64,000 bases of DNA from CAWINY01 sp963837635 (GCA_963837635.1 CAWINY010000006.1:372001-436000); one strand, 5' to 3'. Shown: positions 27,231 through 37,847, counted from the stretch's first letter. Numbers and translations: made by a program. Notes: generated by a model from the sequence alone, not told the origin.

Positions 27231-29189
27231 ATGAAGCGGTATCTGGACAAAAAAGTAGATAAAGACTGGCTCAACACAAACTTCCCCTGCATGATGGCGT
27301 GCCCCGCGCACACCAATGCGGGGCGATACGTTTCCCTGATTGCGGAAGGCCGCTTCGAGGAAGCCTACCGCTATGCGCGTGATCCAAACCCGCTGGCCTC
27401 CATTTGCGGGCGCGTTTGCGCGCATCCTTGCGAGACCGCTTGCCGGCGCGGCGAGATCGACAAGCCCATCGCCATTCGGGCCCTGAAACGTTTTCTCACT
27501 GAGCGCTATGGGCCGGAATCGCGCCATCCGCTCGAAATGCCCAAGGCGGCGGAAAAACTGCCGTTCAAAGTGGCCGTGGTCGGCGGCGGGCCGGTGGGAT
27601 TGTCGGCGGCGCATGATCTGGCATTGATGGGCTACTCGGTCACCATTTTTGAAGCGGCGCCGGTCGCGGGCGGCATGTTGTATCTGGGCATTCCTGAATA
27701 CCGGCTACCGCGCAACGTGGTGGAAGCGCAGGTGCGCGAGATCCTGGAAACCGGCGACATCACGCTACGCCTCAATCAGGCCGCGGGACGCGACTTCACC
27801 ATTCGTGAGTTGCGGCAGCAGGGTTTTGACGCGGTGCTCATCGCCGTGGGCGCGCATCGTAGCCGCGAGCTGAATATCCCGGGCGTCGATTTGGACGGGG
27901 TTCACCGGGGCATCGATTTTCTGCTAAACGTCAACTTGGGCTACAAGTTCACGATCGGCAAGAAAGTGGTCGTGATCGGCGGGGGCAATGTCGCCATGGA
28001 TGTGGCGAGGTCGGCGGCGCGCGAGGTGCTCCGCGAACATGGCGCGGCCGACATCGCGCCGAACGAGGAGAATGTTGCCACGGTTGCCACCCAGGAGATG
28101 GTGGACATATCCCTGTCGGCCTTGCGCATGGGTGCGCGCGAGGCCCATCTGGTCTGCCTCGAGCGGCGTCATGAGATGCCAGCCGCGCTGGAAGAAATCG
28201 AAGAGGCGGAAGCCGAAGGCATCGTCATTCACGCCGGTCTTGGCCCCAAGCGCGTGGTCGGGCGCGACGGAAAGGTCACGGCGCTGGAGACGGTGGACAC
28301 CAAATCGGTCTTCGATGCCAGCGGCCGTTTCAGTCCTGCCTTCTACGAGGGCAGTGAAAAGCAACTGGAATGCGACACCATCATCATGGCCATCGGGCAG
28401 GCAGCGAACCTGGATTTCTTGCGTCCGGAGGATGAGGTGCAAGTTTCTCCGCGCGGGTTGATCAGTGTTAACCGCGATAGTCTGATGACCAGTGCTCCCG
28501 GTGTCTTCGCCGGCGGCGATTGCGTCTTTGGTCCGCGGCTGATCATAGACAGCGTTGGCGATGGCAAACGCGCGGCGGTCGGAATCGACGAGTATGTGCG
28601 CGGGCACAAGCATCCCGAGCCACGGATCGAGGTGGAAGTGCTCAGCCGGCACCAGATGTTCGAGGACTTCATCAAGCTCGACCGTCCGCCTATCCCGATG
28701 CTGCCGATTGATCGCCGCACCGGGGTGACCGAGGTGGAAGTCGGCTACGACGAGCAGAGCGCGATGGAAGAGGCGCGCCGCTGCCTGCGCTGCTGGATCA
28801 ACACAGTCTTCGAAGGCCGGCCGGAAGACGGCACCCAGTGTATCCTGTGTGGCGGCTGCGTGGACGTTTGTCCCGAAGACTGCCTGAAGCTGGTGCCGTT
28901 AGAGCAGGTGCAGTTCGAGCCGCAGACCCTGGCACATATTCAGCAGAATCCGCAACTCTACGGCATCGAGCTGGACGACGTGGCGGCCGAGGAAATGGGC
29001 GTGATCACCGGCTCGGCCATGATCAAGGACGAGACGCGCTGTATCCGCTGCGGCTTGTGCGCGCTGCGCTGCCCGGTGAACACCATCTCGATGGAAGCCT
29101 ATCGCTTGGCATCCACGGAGCCCACCGGGCTGGTCTCGATCCAGAGTTACGACCTGCCGCCGCAACCCGCAGGGCAGGCGCAGAAGTGA
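27231..29189 (+). CDS. NAD(P)-dependent FAD/Fe-S oxidoreductase (GltD/NfnB-like) with ferredoxin tail
   Basis: A 652-residue cytoplasmic protein. The N-terminus has the Cys clusters of the GltD-type 4Fe-4S domain (CMMACPAHTNAGRY and CGRVCAHPCETACRRG). Next are an FAD fold (VVGGGPVGLSAAHDLA near 110), an NAD(P) fold (VVIGGGNVAMDVARSA near 245) and a second FAD segment (APGVFAGGDCVFGPR). The C-terminal 110 residues add ferredoxin motifs CILCGGCVDVCPEDC and CIRCGLCALRCPVN. It heads the bc operon, 8 bases before the Rieske gene, suggesting it exchanges electrons between NAD(P)H and the quinone/bc complex. Confidence 0.88.
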   Translation: MKRYLDKKVDKDWLNTNFPCMMACPAHTNAGRYVSLIAEGRFEEAYRYARDPNPLASICGRVCAHPCETACRRGEIDKPIAIRALKRFLTERYGPESRHPLEMPKAAEKLPFKVAVVGGGPVGLSAAHDLALMGYSVTIFEAAPVAGGMLYLGIPEYRLPRNVVEAQVREILETGDITLRLNQAAGRDFTIRELRQQGFDAVLIAVGAHRSRELNIPGVDLDGVHRGIDFLLNVNLGYKFTIGKKVVVIGGGNVAMDVARSAAREVLREHGAADIAPNEENVATVATQEMVDISLSALRMGAREAHLVCLERRHEMPAALEEIEEAEAEGIVIHAGLGPKRVVGRDGKVTALETVDTKSVFDASGRFSPAFYEGSEKQLECDTIIMAIGQAANLDFLRPEDEVQVSPRGLISVNRDSLMTSAPGVFAGGDCVFGPRLIIDSVGDGKRAAVGIDEYVRGHKHPEPRIEVEVLSRHQMFEDFIKLDRPPIPMLPIDRRTGVTEVEVGYDEQSAMEEARRCLRCWINTVFEGRPEDGTQCILCGGCVDVCPEDCLKLVPLEQVQFEPQTLAHIQQNPQLYGIELDDVAAEEMGVITGSAMIKDETRCIRCGLCALRCPVNTISMEAYRLASTEPTGLVSIQSYDLPPQPAGQAQK

Positions 29190-29197
29190 AGTGAATC

Positions 29198-29692
29198 ATG
29201 GCAGATGCGAAAGACGCCTCGGCGACGGCTGAACCCGACGATTTAAGCCGCCGGCAATTCTTCGTCAAACTCGGAGTCGGCTCGCTGGTAGTTGCCGGGG
29301 CGGGTACGGCCCTGTTTGCTTACGAGTACCTGTCGCCGAACGTGCTCTATGAGCCGTCCCCGGTGGTGGATGCCGGCAAACCCGACCAGTATCCGCCCGA
29401 TTCGGTGACCCTGGACCCGGCGACCGGCATTTACCTGGTGCGCGGGGCGGAGGGATTCTATGCGCTCTCGGCGGTGTGCACCCACCTGGGCTGCCTGACC
29501 GCGTGGAAGCCCGAGTTGGGCATCATCGCCTGCCCCTGCCATGGCAGCAAATTTCACCGCGACGGAACCAAGATCGAGGGCCCCGCACCCAAGCCGCTGC
29601 CCTGGCTACGCGTCTGGATCAGCGACGAAGGCAACCTGATGGTGGACCGCAGCACGGTAATTCCGCCGAAGCAACAGTACATCAAGGTTTGA
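29198..29692 (+). CDS. Rieske 2Fe-2S protein
   Basis: A 164-residue membrane-anchored Rieske protein. A Tat-like N-terminus (LSRRQFFVKLG) precedes one hydrophobic anchor (about 28-47). The cluster ligands are in CTHLGCLTAW and CPCHGSKFHRDG, with the disulfide Cys also present. The soluble domain faces the periplasm and takes electrons from quinol at cytochrome b. It starts 8 bases after the oxidoreductase and ends 1 base before cytochrome b. Confidence 0.95.
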   Translation: MADAKDASATAEPDDLSRRQFFVKLGVGSLVVAGAGTALFAYEYLSPNVLYEPSPVVDAGKPDQYPPDSVTLDPATGIYLVRGAEGFYALSAVCTHLGCLTAWKPELGIIACPCHGSKFHRDGTKIEGPAPKPLPWLRVWISDEGNLMVDRSTVIPPKQQYIKV

Positions 29693-29693
29693 C

Positions 29694-30499
<806 letters not shown>

Positions 30500-30503
<4 letters not shown>

Positions 30504-31198
30504 GCGAACCCAAAGCCTACGTTGCCGGGCTGAACTCCGATGCGCGCAAGGCACCGGTGCGCGTAGCCTTCATCACGCGGCGAACTTCGCCCGCCGTTCG
30601 CGCCGTGGACGAAGAGCGGATCATGACCTATCCCGGCGTCTTCCTGCGGGTGCTGGTCGCCATTGAGTTGTTTGCGGTCGCGTTGGTTTGGATCTCACTG
30701 CTCTTCGACGCCCCGCTGGAGGGACTGGCCGACCCGATGCACACGCCCAACCCGGCCAAGGCCCCGTGGTATTTTCTCGGCCTGCAGGAGATGCTGCATT
30801 ATTTTCCACCGGTCGTGGCCGGCGTGGTGATTCCCGGGCTGGTGGTGCTGGGCTTGATCGTGATTCCGTACTTCAACGTCAACATTGAAGGCCGGGGACT
30901 CTTCCTCGATCGCCGCGCCGAGCGGGTGAAGCTCGTTGCCGGGGTGGTGATCGCATTTTGTATCTTTCTCGCTGTGTTCGACGTCTGGGTGGCACTGGTA
31001 CCCACGCTGATAATCGCCGCGTTTCTTGCGGCAGCCGCCAGACAGGCCGGCCGAGGCTCCACAGGTAGTTGGGCCGCGAAACCGCTGTCCTTCTGGATCA
31101 TGACTTGGTTTCTTACAGAGCTGGCCGTGCTGACTATAATCGGCACATTTTTCCGCGGTCCGGGCTGGTCCTGGGTTTGGCCCTGGGAGGGGTACTGA
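30500..31198 (+). CDS. Cytochrome b, C-terminal half (PetD/subunit IV-like)
   Basis: A 232-residue protein carrying the quinol-site loop in PNPAKAPWYFLGLQEM, where APWY replaces the PEWY of bc1/b6f and a Glu follows in GLQE. There are four hydrophobic segments (about 47-70, 105-125, 145-175, 195-212). The N-terminal 40 residues are polar and cytoplasmic. Start coupled to the previous stop. Together with the preceding gene it makes a split b6-type cytochrome b. Confidence 0.92.
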
Positions 31199-31199
31199 C

Positions 31200-33287
31200 G
31201 TGCGCTTCCTGCAAAACCTTTGGAACGATCCCGTCAAAGCGTTCGGCGTGGCCAGCATCGTGTTGGTGTTGTCGCTGGCTATCGCGCCGGCCAAGAATCA
31301 CTTCAGCGAATGGCGGCACTACCAGCATGCGTACTCGAACCTGATTAGCGGGCGCGCTGACGCGGTCACGCTGTCGAAGCGCATGGATCATGGTATCCAG
31401 CAGATTTGGCTGCCCGACCAGGGCCTGGTCGATCGTTGCACGACCTGTCACGAAGGGCTCAAGCAGGCGTCCTTGCGCGACGTGCAGGAACAGCCCTTCC
31501 GCCCGCATCCGGCCATCCCGCACAAGCTCACGGAATTTGGCTGCGTGACCTGCCACCGCGGGCAAGGACCTGCGACCACGGTGCGCGAGGCGCATTACAC
31601 GACCCTGGCCTGGGAACAGCCGCTGTTGCCGGCCAAGTACATCGAGTCCGGTTGCGGGCAGTGTCATCTGGCCCCGATGACGGGCACGCCGCGCTTGAAC
31701 TTCGGCCGCCAGTTGCTCGCCCGCGAAGGTTGCGTGCACTGCCACACGGTAAAAATGCCGGATGGCACGGTGATGCAGGGCACGGATTTTCCTCCGCCGC
31801 TGACGCACATCGCCGACAAGACCACGCGCGAGTGGATGTTCGCATGGCTCAAGGACCCGCGGGTGTATTCGTCCACTGCGACCATGCCGAACTTCCACCT
31901 GAGCGATGCCGATATCAGCGACGTCACTGCATTCCTAATCGCGCAGAGCACGCCGACGCCTTGGACTACGGCCACAGCAGCGCCGACGAAAGCAAAAGCA
32001 GCCGCCGCGCCGGATGCTGCGGCGGGCGCCAGCCTGTACGGAGAGTACTTCTGCGCCACTTGCCACGCGACGCAGAACGCGGCCGGCAATCTGGTAGGCG
32101 GGGATCTTGCTCCTGAGTTGACGAAGGTTGGCACCAAGGTGAAGCCAGAGTGGCTTGTAGGCTGGCTGACCAATCCCGGGGATTACAATCCAACGACCCG
32201 GATGCCGCACTACCGCTCCGACAAGGGAGAAATCGCAACCCTTGCCAGCTTCCTGGAGGCTAAAAAGGACGATAGCTTCGTCGCAGACGTGCACCTGTCC
32301 CCCGCCACGCCCGAGCAAATCGCCCACGGCAAAAAGCTGGTGGACGAATACGGTTGCGCCACATGCCACGAGATCAACGGCATCAGCAGGCCGGAGAACT
32401 TTGCCCCGGATCTGACCCGCGTGGGCAGCAAGCCGTTTGCGCTGCTCGCGTTCCCGCCCAACGTGCCGCACACGCTGCCCGACTTCCTGGCGTCCAAGAT
32501 TCGCAATCCGCGAGCCTTCGGACCCAGCCTCAAGATGCCGCAATTCACCCTCGCTGACCAGCAGGTGGACGCGATCACCACCGCCTTGCTGGCGCAGACC
32601 GACCGTGCCGCGACGCAGCCCGCCACCATGCGCACCGCCGCGGTCCACGAGACCAGCTACCAGCCCGCCGGCAAGGCTGGACAACTCATCGCGGACCTGC
32701 GTTGCTTCAGTTGCCATCGCATTAATGGGCGGGGCGGCTGGCCACCGAACACGACCGACACGGCGCCGGATCTTTCCTTTGAAGGCAGCGCCGTGCAGCG
32801 CACCTGGCTGACGAGCTTCCTGAAGAATCCGGAAACCCTGCGCCCGGCGCTGATTCGTCGCATGCCCAAGTTCGATTTGTCCGCTGCGGAAATCAACACC
32901 TTGGCCGACTACATCCTGGCGGTCTATCAGACGCCGGCGTTCGACCGGGACTCCTCCCCGGTGGAGGCGACCCCGGCGCTGGTGGAGCAAGGCCGGCAGC
33001 TCTTTTACGGCAAGTTTTCTTGCCAGTCCTGCCATATCGTCAATCCCTCGCAGGATAAGGGCTACATCGGGCCTGCGCTGTGGGCGGTGGGTGCGCGCCT
33101 CAATTCGGCGTGGATCTATCACTGGCTCAAGGATCCGCAGGCGCTGCGCCCGGGAACCATGGAGCCCAACCGGCACATGAACGATGACGATGCCAGCGCT
33201 CTGACGGCGTTCCTGAGCGCGCAGAAGTCGGCCCCAAAGACTGCCGGCAGCAAGCCCGCAGCCGGGCAGCAAGGAGCGGGACGATGA
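31200..33287 (+). CDS. Eight-haem membrane-anchored cytochrome c
   Basis: A 695-residue protein with one N-terminal anchor (about residues 12-30) and eight CxxCH motifs: CTTCH, CVTCH, CGQCH, CVHCH (about 80-185), CATCH, CATCH, CFSCH and CQSCH (about 285, 385, 505, 610). Several motifs sit in mono-haem cytochrome c folds with distal Met (for example TMPNFHLSD, RMPHYRSD, KMPQFTL, RMPKFDLS). GTG 31200 starts one base after the cytochrome b stop, with GGGAGGGG upstream. It likely replaces cytochrome c1 and passes electrons from the Rieske centre onward. Confidence 0.92.
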   Translation: MRFLQNLWNDPVKAFGVASIVLVLSLAIAPAKNHFSEWRHYQHAYSNLISGRADAVTLSKRMDHGIQQIWLPDQGLVDRCTTCHEGLKQASLRDVQEQPFRPHPAIPHKLTEFGCVTCHRGQGPATTVREAHYTTLAWEQPLLPAKYIESGCGQCHLAPMTGTPRLNFGRQLLAREGCVHCHTVKMPDGTVMQGTDFPPPLTHIADKTTREWMFAWLKDPRVYSSTATMPNFHLSDADISDVTAFLIAQSTPTPWTTATAAPTKAKAAAAPDAAAGASLYGEYFCATCHATQNAAGNLVGGDLAPELTKVGTKVKPEWLVGWLTNPGDYNPTTRMPHYRSDKGEIATLASFLEAKKDDSFVADVHLSPATPEQIAHGKKLVDEYGCATCHEINGISRPENFAPDLTRVGSKPFALLAFPPNVPHTLPDFLASKIRNPRAFGPSLKMPQFTLADQQVDAITTALLAQTDRAATQPATMRTAAVHETSYQPAGKAGQLIADLRCFSCHRINGRGGWPPNTTDTAPDLSFEGSAVQRTWLTSFLKNPETLRPALIRRMPKFDLSAAEINTLADYILAVYQTPAFDRDSSPVEATPALVEQGRQLFYGKFSCQSCHIVNPSQDKGYIGPALWAVGARLNSAWIYHWLKDPQALRPGTMEPNRHMNDDDASALTAFLSAQKSAPKTAGSKPAAGQQGAGR

Positions 33288-34099
33288 AAAACAATCGTTC
33301 TCCGATCTCCGTTTTCCGTTCCACGTCTTTGTGTCCGGCTATCTTCGGGAAACGGAGAACGGAAAACGGAAAACGTATTTTGGTGCTCTTCGCCATCGCT
33401 CTGCTGGCGGGCTGCACCTCCAAGCGCTCGCCAACCATGCCGCAAGCGACCGCCTATGGCGCCGCCATTGTCGTCAGCAGTGGTGACAAGCAAATCGCCA
33501 GCGCAGGATCGCAACTGGATCAGCCGGTCGTCCTGCAGGTGAATGACGCACACGGCAGCGCGGTGACGGGCGCGCCGGTTTCCATGCAAGCCGCTCCGGG
33601 CGTGGTGTTCGCTCCCGCCTCCGGTTTGACCGACTCCAGCGGCCAGTTCACGACCAACGTTTCCCTGGGCGGCCAGGGCGGTCGGTATCAACTTACGGCG
33701 GTTAGCCGCGACGCGAGCGGCAAGCGCTTCGACGTCAAGACGGAGGAGATTGCCCTCGATTACCAGCAGGGGCTCGGGCGGCAACTCAACCTGCAGTACT
33801 GCGATCGCTGTCACAACCCCGAGTCCACCGCGGAGCGGGTCTCGAACTACGACAACCTGAATACCAAGCCGCATCCGTTCAGCGAGGGCGATGCTCTCAA
33901 CAAACTTAGCGACGATGATCTGATGTCCATCATCAGCCACGGTGGGCCGGCGCTCAGCCGTTCGGCGGAGATGCCTCCCTGGGGCTATACGCTTTCCAAG
34001 TCTGATATTCAGGCTTTGATTGCGTATGTCCGTGCCGTTTCCGATCCGCCCTACCAGACAAAGGGATTGGTCTATGCGAGCAATGCAAGGAATCCGTAG
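33284..34099 (+). CDS. Monohaem lipoprotein with Ig-like domain
   Basis: A 271-residue predicted lipoprotein. The lipobox LLAGC lies at residues 41-45, unusually far from the start; an Ig-like/macroglobulin beta domain follows (about 60-160), then a cytochrome c segment with CDRCH (about 173) and distal Met in EMPPWGYTLSKSD. ATG 33284 overlaps the previous stop, supporting this start. However, residues 5-32 are encoded by a GTTCTCCG word-repeat hairpin inserted in frame ahead of the hydrophobic core ILVLFAIALLAGC. A shorter start at TTG/GTG near 33379 is the alternative. Confidence 0.8.
   Translation: MKNNRSPISVFRSTSLCPAIFGKRRTENGKRILVLFAIALLAGCTSKRSPTMPQATAYGAAIVVSSGDKQIASAGSQLDQPVVLQVNDAHGSAVTGAPVSMQAAPGVVFAPASGLTDSSGQFTTNVSLGGQGGRYQLTAVSRDASGKRFDVKTEEIALDYQQGLGRQLNLQYCDRCHNPESTAERVSNYDNLNTKPHPFSEGDALNKLSDDDLMSIISHGGPALSRSAEMPPWGYTLSKSDIQALIAYVRAVSDPPYQTKGLVYASNARNP
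33296..33376. repeat. GTTCTCCG/CGGAGAAC inverted repeat inside the lipoprotein 5' end
   Basis: Left arm CGTTCTCCGATCTCCGTTTT (33296 onward), right arm GGGAAACGGAGAACGGAAAA ending at 33376, with a 27-base loop. Its word composition matches the intergenic elements at 37853, 53944, 55405 and 56003. Confidence 0.85.
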
Positions 34100-35318
34100 C
34101 TACGCCCTGGTGTTATTGGTGGCGCTGGCCGCGCGCGCGCAGGTATTGACGGTGTTCGAGATCAAGGAGCCGGGTGCGCGCCGCTTGCAACAGCGCTACA
34201 TCAACGAACTGACCGCGATCGGCAACGAGTTGCAGCAGCACCAGTTTCCGTACTCGTTCTACTTCAGCCGCGCGCTCGACATCGACGAGAAACAGCAGCA
34301 GAAACTCGATCAGCGCTCCATCCGCTTCGATAAGTTCAACGGCCAGACCGTGCTCCAGACCACCGGCAACTACTATGCGGCCTATAACGATTCCCTGATG
34401 GATCGACTGGCCCGGACCCGGCGTACCTATCGCGACGTGATCTTTCCAATCCTGAAGAGCGAGGTTCCCAAGTTCCCCTCCGATGACGACTTCGGAGCGT
34501 TCGCCATCGAGGTCTCGTATCACGTGCGTCGCCGGGTCATGGGCATCGACACAGAGAATCCGGAAAACCTAACCTTGATCGTTCCGCGCGAGATTGCGCA
34601 TCACCTGATGACAGCTACCAACGATGAGCAGCAGCAGGCAGCGCTGCTGGATTCCGAGGTCTACGTCAATGCCGAGCCTTTCCTGCTATGGCTAATAGGA
34701 GACCAGCCGCCGGATTTGGCCAAGAACTCCGCCAAACCAAAGAGGGTCGCGGCTAGCCGGGATGCAGATACAGGGGAGCCCGAGGCAACAGTCTCGGCAA
34801 CGCTGCTCAAGCCAACCCTGCCGGCGCGATTGGTCACGCCCACCGAACTCGCCAATCTGAAAGCGACGCATCAGGACACCATTCAAGGCATGCTCCATAA
34901 TCTGGATGCGCAGGCGCATTTTGCCAAATATGCGCCGCCCGCGTTCGTTGCCTTTCATCAGGGCGCGTATTTGCAATTGTCGGTGAGTTCGCCGCTGCCC
35001 ACCGCCAACGGTTCGCGCTACCAACTTGCGGCGCTGGCCTTCGACGAGCATATCTCGCATCTGGTCCGCCCCGTCCTGGCGTACTTTCCCGAGGACGGCG
35101 GCTTCGACGGCGTCAGCTTCAGCTCCATCTTGAAAGTGCCCGGAGCCGATAGTTCCGAGGCGGTGGAGTTCTTCTTTCCCTTCCAGGCGCTGCGATGTTT
35201 TGCCAGCTACGACTGCACCGGCCAGCAGTTGATCGACAGCGGAATCGTGCTGATCAACGGTGAGCGCTCCGAATTGAACTTGGCCCGTGTGGAAGCCCTT
35301 CCCCCTGCACGAAAGTGA
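34074..35318 (+). CDS. Secreted protein of unknown function, bc-operon end
   Basis: About 414 residues with a signal peptide (MRAMQGIRSYALVLLVALAARAQV). The mature part is mixed alpha/beta without Cys-rich motifs and has no haem motif; a repeated-sounding ARRLQQRYINELTAIGNELQQHQFPYSFYFSRALD stretch opens it. I do not recognise a family. ATG 34074 overlaps the lipoprotein stop by 26 bases; the frame from 34020 lies inside that gene. Its position as last gene suggests a role in assembly or regulation of the complex, which is inference. Confidence 0.65.
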   Translation: MRAMQGIRSYALVLLVALAARAQVLTVFEIKEPGARRLQQRYINELTAIGNELQQHQFPYSFYFSRALDIDEKQQQKLDQRSIRFDKFNGQTVLQTTGNYYAAYNDSLMDRLARTRRTYRDVIFPILKSEVPKFPSDDDFGAFAIEVSYHVRRRVMGIDTENPENLTLIVPREIAHHLMTATNDEQQQAALLDSEVYVNAEPFLLWLIGDQPPDLAKNSAKPKRVAASRDADTGEPEATVSATLLKPTLPARLVTPTELANLKATHQDTIQGMLHNLDAQAHFAKYAPPAFVAFHQGAYLQLSVSSPLPTANGSRYQLAALAFDEHISHLVRPVLAYFPEDGGFDGVSFSSILKVPGADSSEAVEFFFPFQALRCFASYDCTGQQLIDSGIVLINGERSELNLARVEALPPARK

Positions 35319-35385
35319 TTCAGTCCCATGCGCTTCCGTCACATCCAGGGGTGATGGGGGTCACTCCCGAGTAGGCTTATTCAGA

Positions 35386-35391
35386 TACAAT
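35386..35391 (+). promoter_or_regulatory. Candidate -10 box for the sensor kinase
   Basis: GATACAAT (TACAAT core) about 72 bases upstream of the kinase ATG; no clear -35 element. Confidence 0.3.
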
Positions 35392-35462
35392 GACGCATCG
35401 CGTATAGCCGGACAGCAATGCTCGCCCGAGCACACGTAGCGCAAGCTTAGTTGGCCACCACT

Positions 35463-37847
35463 ATGACGAATCTCTCCCCAGGCCAATTCGAGGAGATCAT
35501 CGACAATTCCTCCGGGGCAATTTTCGTCAAGGATAGCGAATTCCGTTATCTGTTCGTGAACCGGCGGTATGAAGAGGTCTTCCACCATTCCAAGCACGAC
35601 GTAATCGGCAAAACCGACTACGATCTGTTCCCCAGTCAAGTGGCCGATCGTTTGCGTGCCAACGATAAGTCTGTGTTTGCGCACGGTGTACCCGCGGAAT
35701 GGGAGGTCTTGATCCCCCAGGAGGACGGCCTCCACACCTTCGTTACCAGCAAGTTTCCGCTGCGCAACCCGGAAGGGATTGCCACGGCTATCTGCGGTAT
35801 CGCCCGCGACATTACTCAGCACAAACAAGCGGAACAGGCTCTCCGCGAAAGTCAGCAGAGGCTATGGGCCATTGTTCAGGGCTCGCCGATTCCACAGTTT
35901 GTGTTAGGCCAAGACCACAAGGTTATTTCCTGGAACATGGCCTTGGAGAAGTACACCGGGATCAGTGAGAAATCGGTGGTGGGCACCAGCGAGCACTGGC
36001 GCGCCTTCTATCCCGCGCCCAGGCCGAGCCTGGCAGACCTGGTCATCGACGAGCGCGAGGAGCCCATTGCTTACTGGTATGCGGGGAAATATCGCAGCTC
36101 TGATCTGGTCGCGGGCGCCTATGAGGCTACCGACTTCTTTCCCGCCATGGGAGAACATGGCAAATGGCTGCATTTCACCGCCGCGGCCATCCGTGGGGCA
36201 GACGGAAAAATCATTGGCGCGGTGGAAACGCTGGCCGATATCACCGAGCAGAAACTGGCGGAAGAAGCGACCCGCGCCGCCCGCCAGCAATTGCTGGACA
36301 TCATTGAATTTCTGCCGGACGCCACCTTCGTGGTGAATCAGGAAAAGAAGGTCATTGCCTGGAACCGCGCGATCGAGGAGATGACCGGGGTTCGCAAGGA
36401 AGACATCATCGGCCAAGGCGACTTTGCCTATGCCCTGCCGTTATACGGCGAGCGTCGGCCGTTGCTGATGGATCTGGTGGGTAGCACGGATTCCGACTTG
36501 CGCTCGAAGTACGAAAACTTCTGCGTCAAGGGCAATACCCTGTACGCAGAAGCCTTTGTGCCGCTCTGCGGAGGCCGAGGCGCTTATTTAGGCGCGGTGG
36601 CCTCACCGCTGTTGGATCGGGAAGGCAATCAGGTCGGCGCGATCCAGTCGATCCGGGACCTTACCGAGCGCAAGCGGGCCGAAGAAGACCTGCTGAAGAT
36701 GCAAGAGCAGCTTCGCCAGGCTGCCAAGATGGAAGCCATTGGCCGCTTGGCTGGAGGCATTGCCCACGATTTCAACAATCAGCTCACCATCGTGCAGGGC
36801 TACTGCAATCTGTTGCTCAATGGCTTGTCCCAGGGGAGTTCGGAAAGCGAGTTGGTGCGGGAGATCCTGCGCGCGGCCGAGCGATCGGCTCAATTGACCA
36901 GTCAACTGCTCGCCTTCGGCCGTAAGCAAATGCTTCATCCCGAAGTCCTGGATCTCAACGAAGTGCTCGAGAAGCTGCGCGATCCGCTGGCCCGCATGAT
37001 CGGAGAAGACATCCACCTGGAGGTGCAGGTGGCCCCCGACGTGTGGAAGCTGGAAATTGACCGGAACCAATTGGAGCAGGTGATCATCAACCTCGCCATC
37101 AACGCCCGGGATGCCATGCCCGGAGGCGGCCGGCTGACGATCGAGGCCGGCAACGCCGTGGTGGATTCCACATACGTGTTGCGGCACATGGACGCCTCGG
37201 AGGGGCACTACGTGCGGCTGAGGGTGCGTGACACCGGCGCCGGCATGGATGAGCCGACCCGGCGCAAGATCTTCGAGCCCTTCTTCACCACCAAGCCGGT
37301 GGGCGAAGGTACCGGTTTGGGGCTCGCCATGGTGTATGGCTTTGTCAAGCAGAGTGGCGGCCACGTGGACGTCCTCAGTGAACCCGGGCACGGCACGTGC
37401 TTCAATATCTACTTTCCGCGATCCAAGGCGGCACTGGTCGCGGAGCCGGTAGCCCCGGTGGCGCCGCCTCCTACTGGCAATGAAACCATTCTGGTGATTG
37501 AGGATGAAGATGCCCTCCGCGAACTGATGTCCCACATCCTCAAGACTTGCGGCTATAAGGTGCTGCAGGCGGCGGACGGTGCATCGGCCATCGCGCTCAA
37601 TCGCCAGTATGCGGCAAACATCGACCTCGTGCTTTGCGACGTGATCATGCCCGGATTGGCTGGTCCGGATGTAGTCAAGCAGATCAAGCAGGACCGGCCT
37701 GCGGTCAAGATCCTCTACGTAACCGGTTATGCGGAGCGCTCAGTGATCGAGGGCGAGACTCGTCTTTTGTCGAAGCCGTTTGCGCCCGATACTCTGTTCC
37801 GGATCGTCCGGCAAGTGCTCGACGAAGACATGATGATGTGCGCATAG
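35463..37847 (+). CDS. Hybrid sensor histidine kinase with three PAS domains and receiver
   Basis: A 794-residue cytoplasmic kinase. PAS domains lie at about 8-120 (FVKDSEFRYLFVNRRYEEVF), 135-270 (FVLGQDHKVISWNMALEKYTG) and 280-410 (FVVNQEKKVIAWNRAIEEMTG). Then come HisKA with the phospho-His in GGIAHDFNNQLT (about 435), HATPase_c with INLAINARDAMPGGG and GTGLGLAMVYGFVKQSGG, and a C-terminal receiver with phosphoacceptor Asp in LVLCDVIMPG (about 726) and SKPFAP. No membrane segment. ATG 35463 rather than TTG 35451. No output regulator is adjacent. Confidence 0.92.
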   Translation: MTNLSPGQFEEIIDNSSGAIFVKDSEFRYLFVNRRYEEVFHHSKHDVIGKTDYDLFPSQVADRLRANDKSVFAHGVPAEWEVLIPQEDGLHTFVTSKFPLRNPEGIATAICGIARDITQHKQAEQALRESQQRLWAIVQGSPIPQFVLGQDHKVISWNMALEKYTGISEKSVVGTSEHWRAFYPAPRPSLADLVIDEREEPIAYWYAGKYRSSDLVAGAYEATDFFPAMGEHGKWLHFTAAAIRGADGKIIGAVETLADITEQKLAEEATRAARQQLLDIIEFLPDATFVVNQEKKVIAWNRAIEEMTGVRKEDIIGQGDFAYALPLYGERRPLLMDLVGSTDSDLRSKYENFCVKGNTLYAEAFVPLCGGRGAYLGAVASPLLDREGNQVGAIQSIRDLTERKRAEEDLLKMQEQLRQAAKMEAIGRLAGGIAHDFNNQLTIVQGYCNLLLNGLSQGSSESELVREILRAAERSAQLTSQLLAFGRKQMLHPEVLDLNEVLEKLRDPLARMIGEDIHLEVQVAPDVWKLEIDRNQLEQVIINLAINARDAMPGGGRLTIEAGNAVVDSTYVLRHMDASEGHYVRLRVRDTGAGMDEPTRRKIFEPFFTTKPVGEGTGLGLAMVYGFVKQSGGHVDVLSEPGHGTCFNIYFPRSKAALVAEPVAPVAPPPTGNETILVIEDEDALRELMSHILKTCGYKVLQAADGASAIALNRQYAANIDLVLCDVIMPGLAGPDVVKQIKQDRPAVKILYVTGYAERSVIEGETRLLSKPFAPDTLFRIVRQVLDEDMMMCA

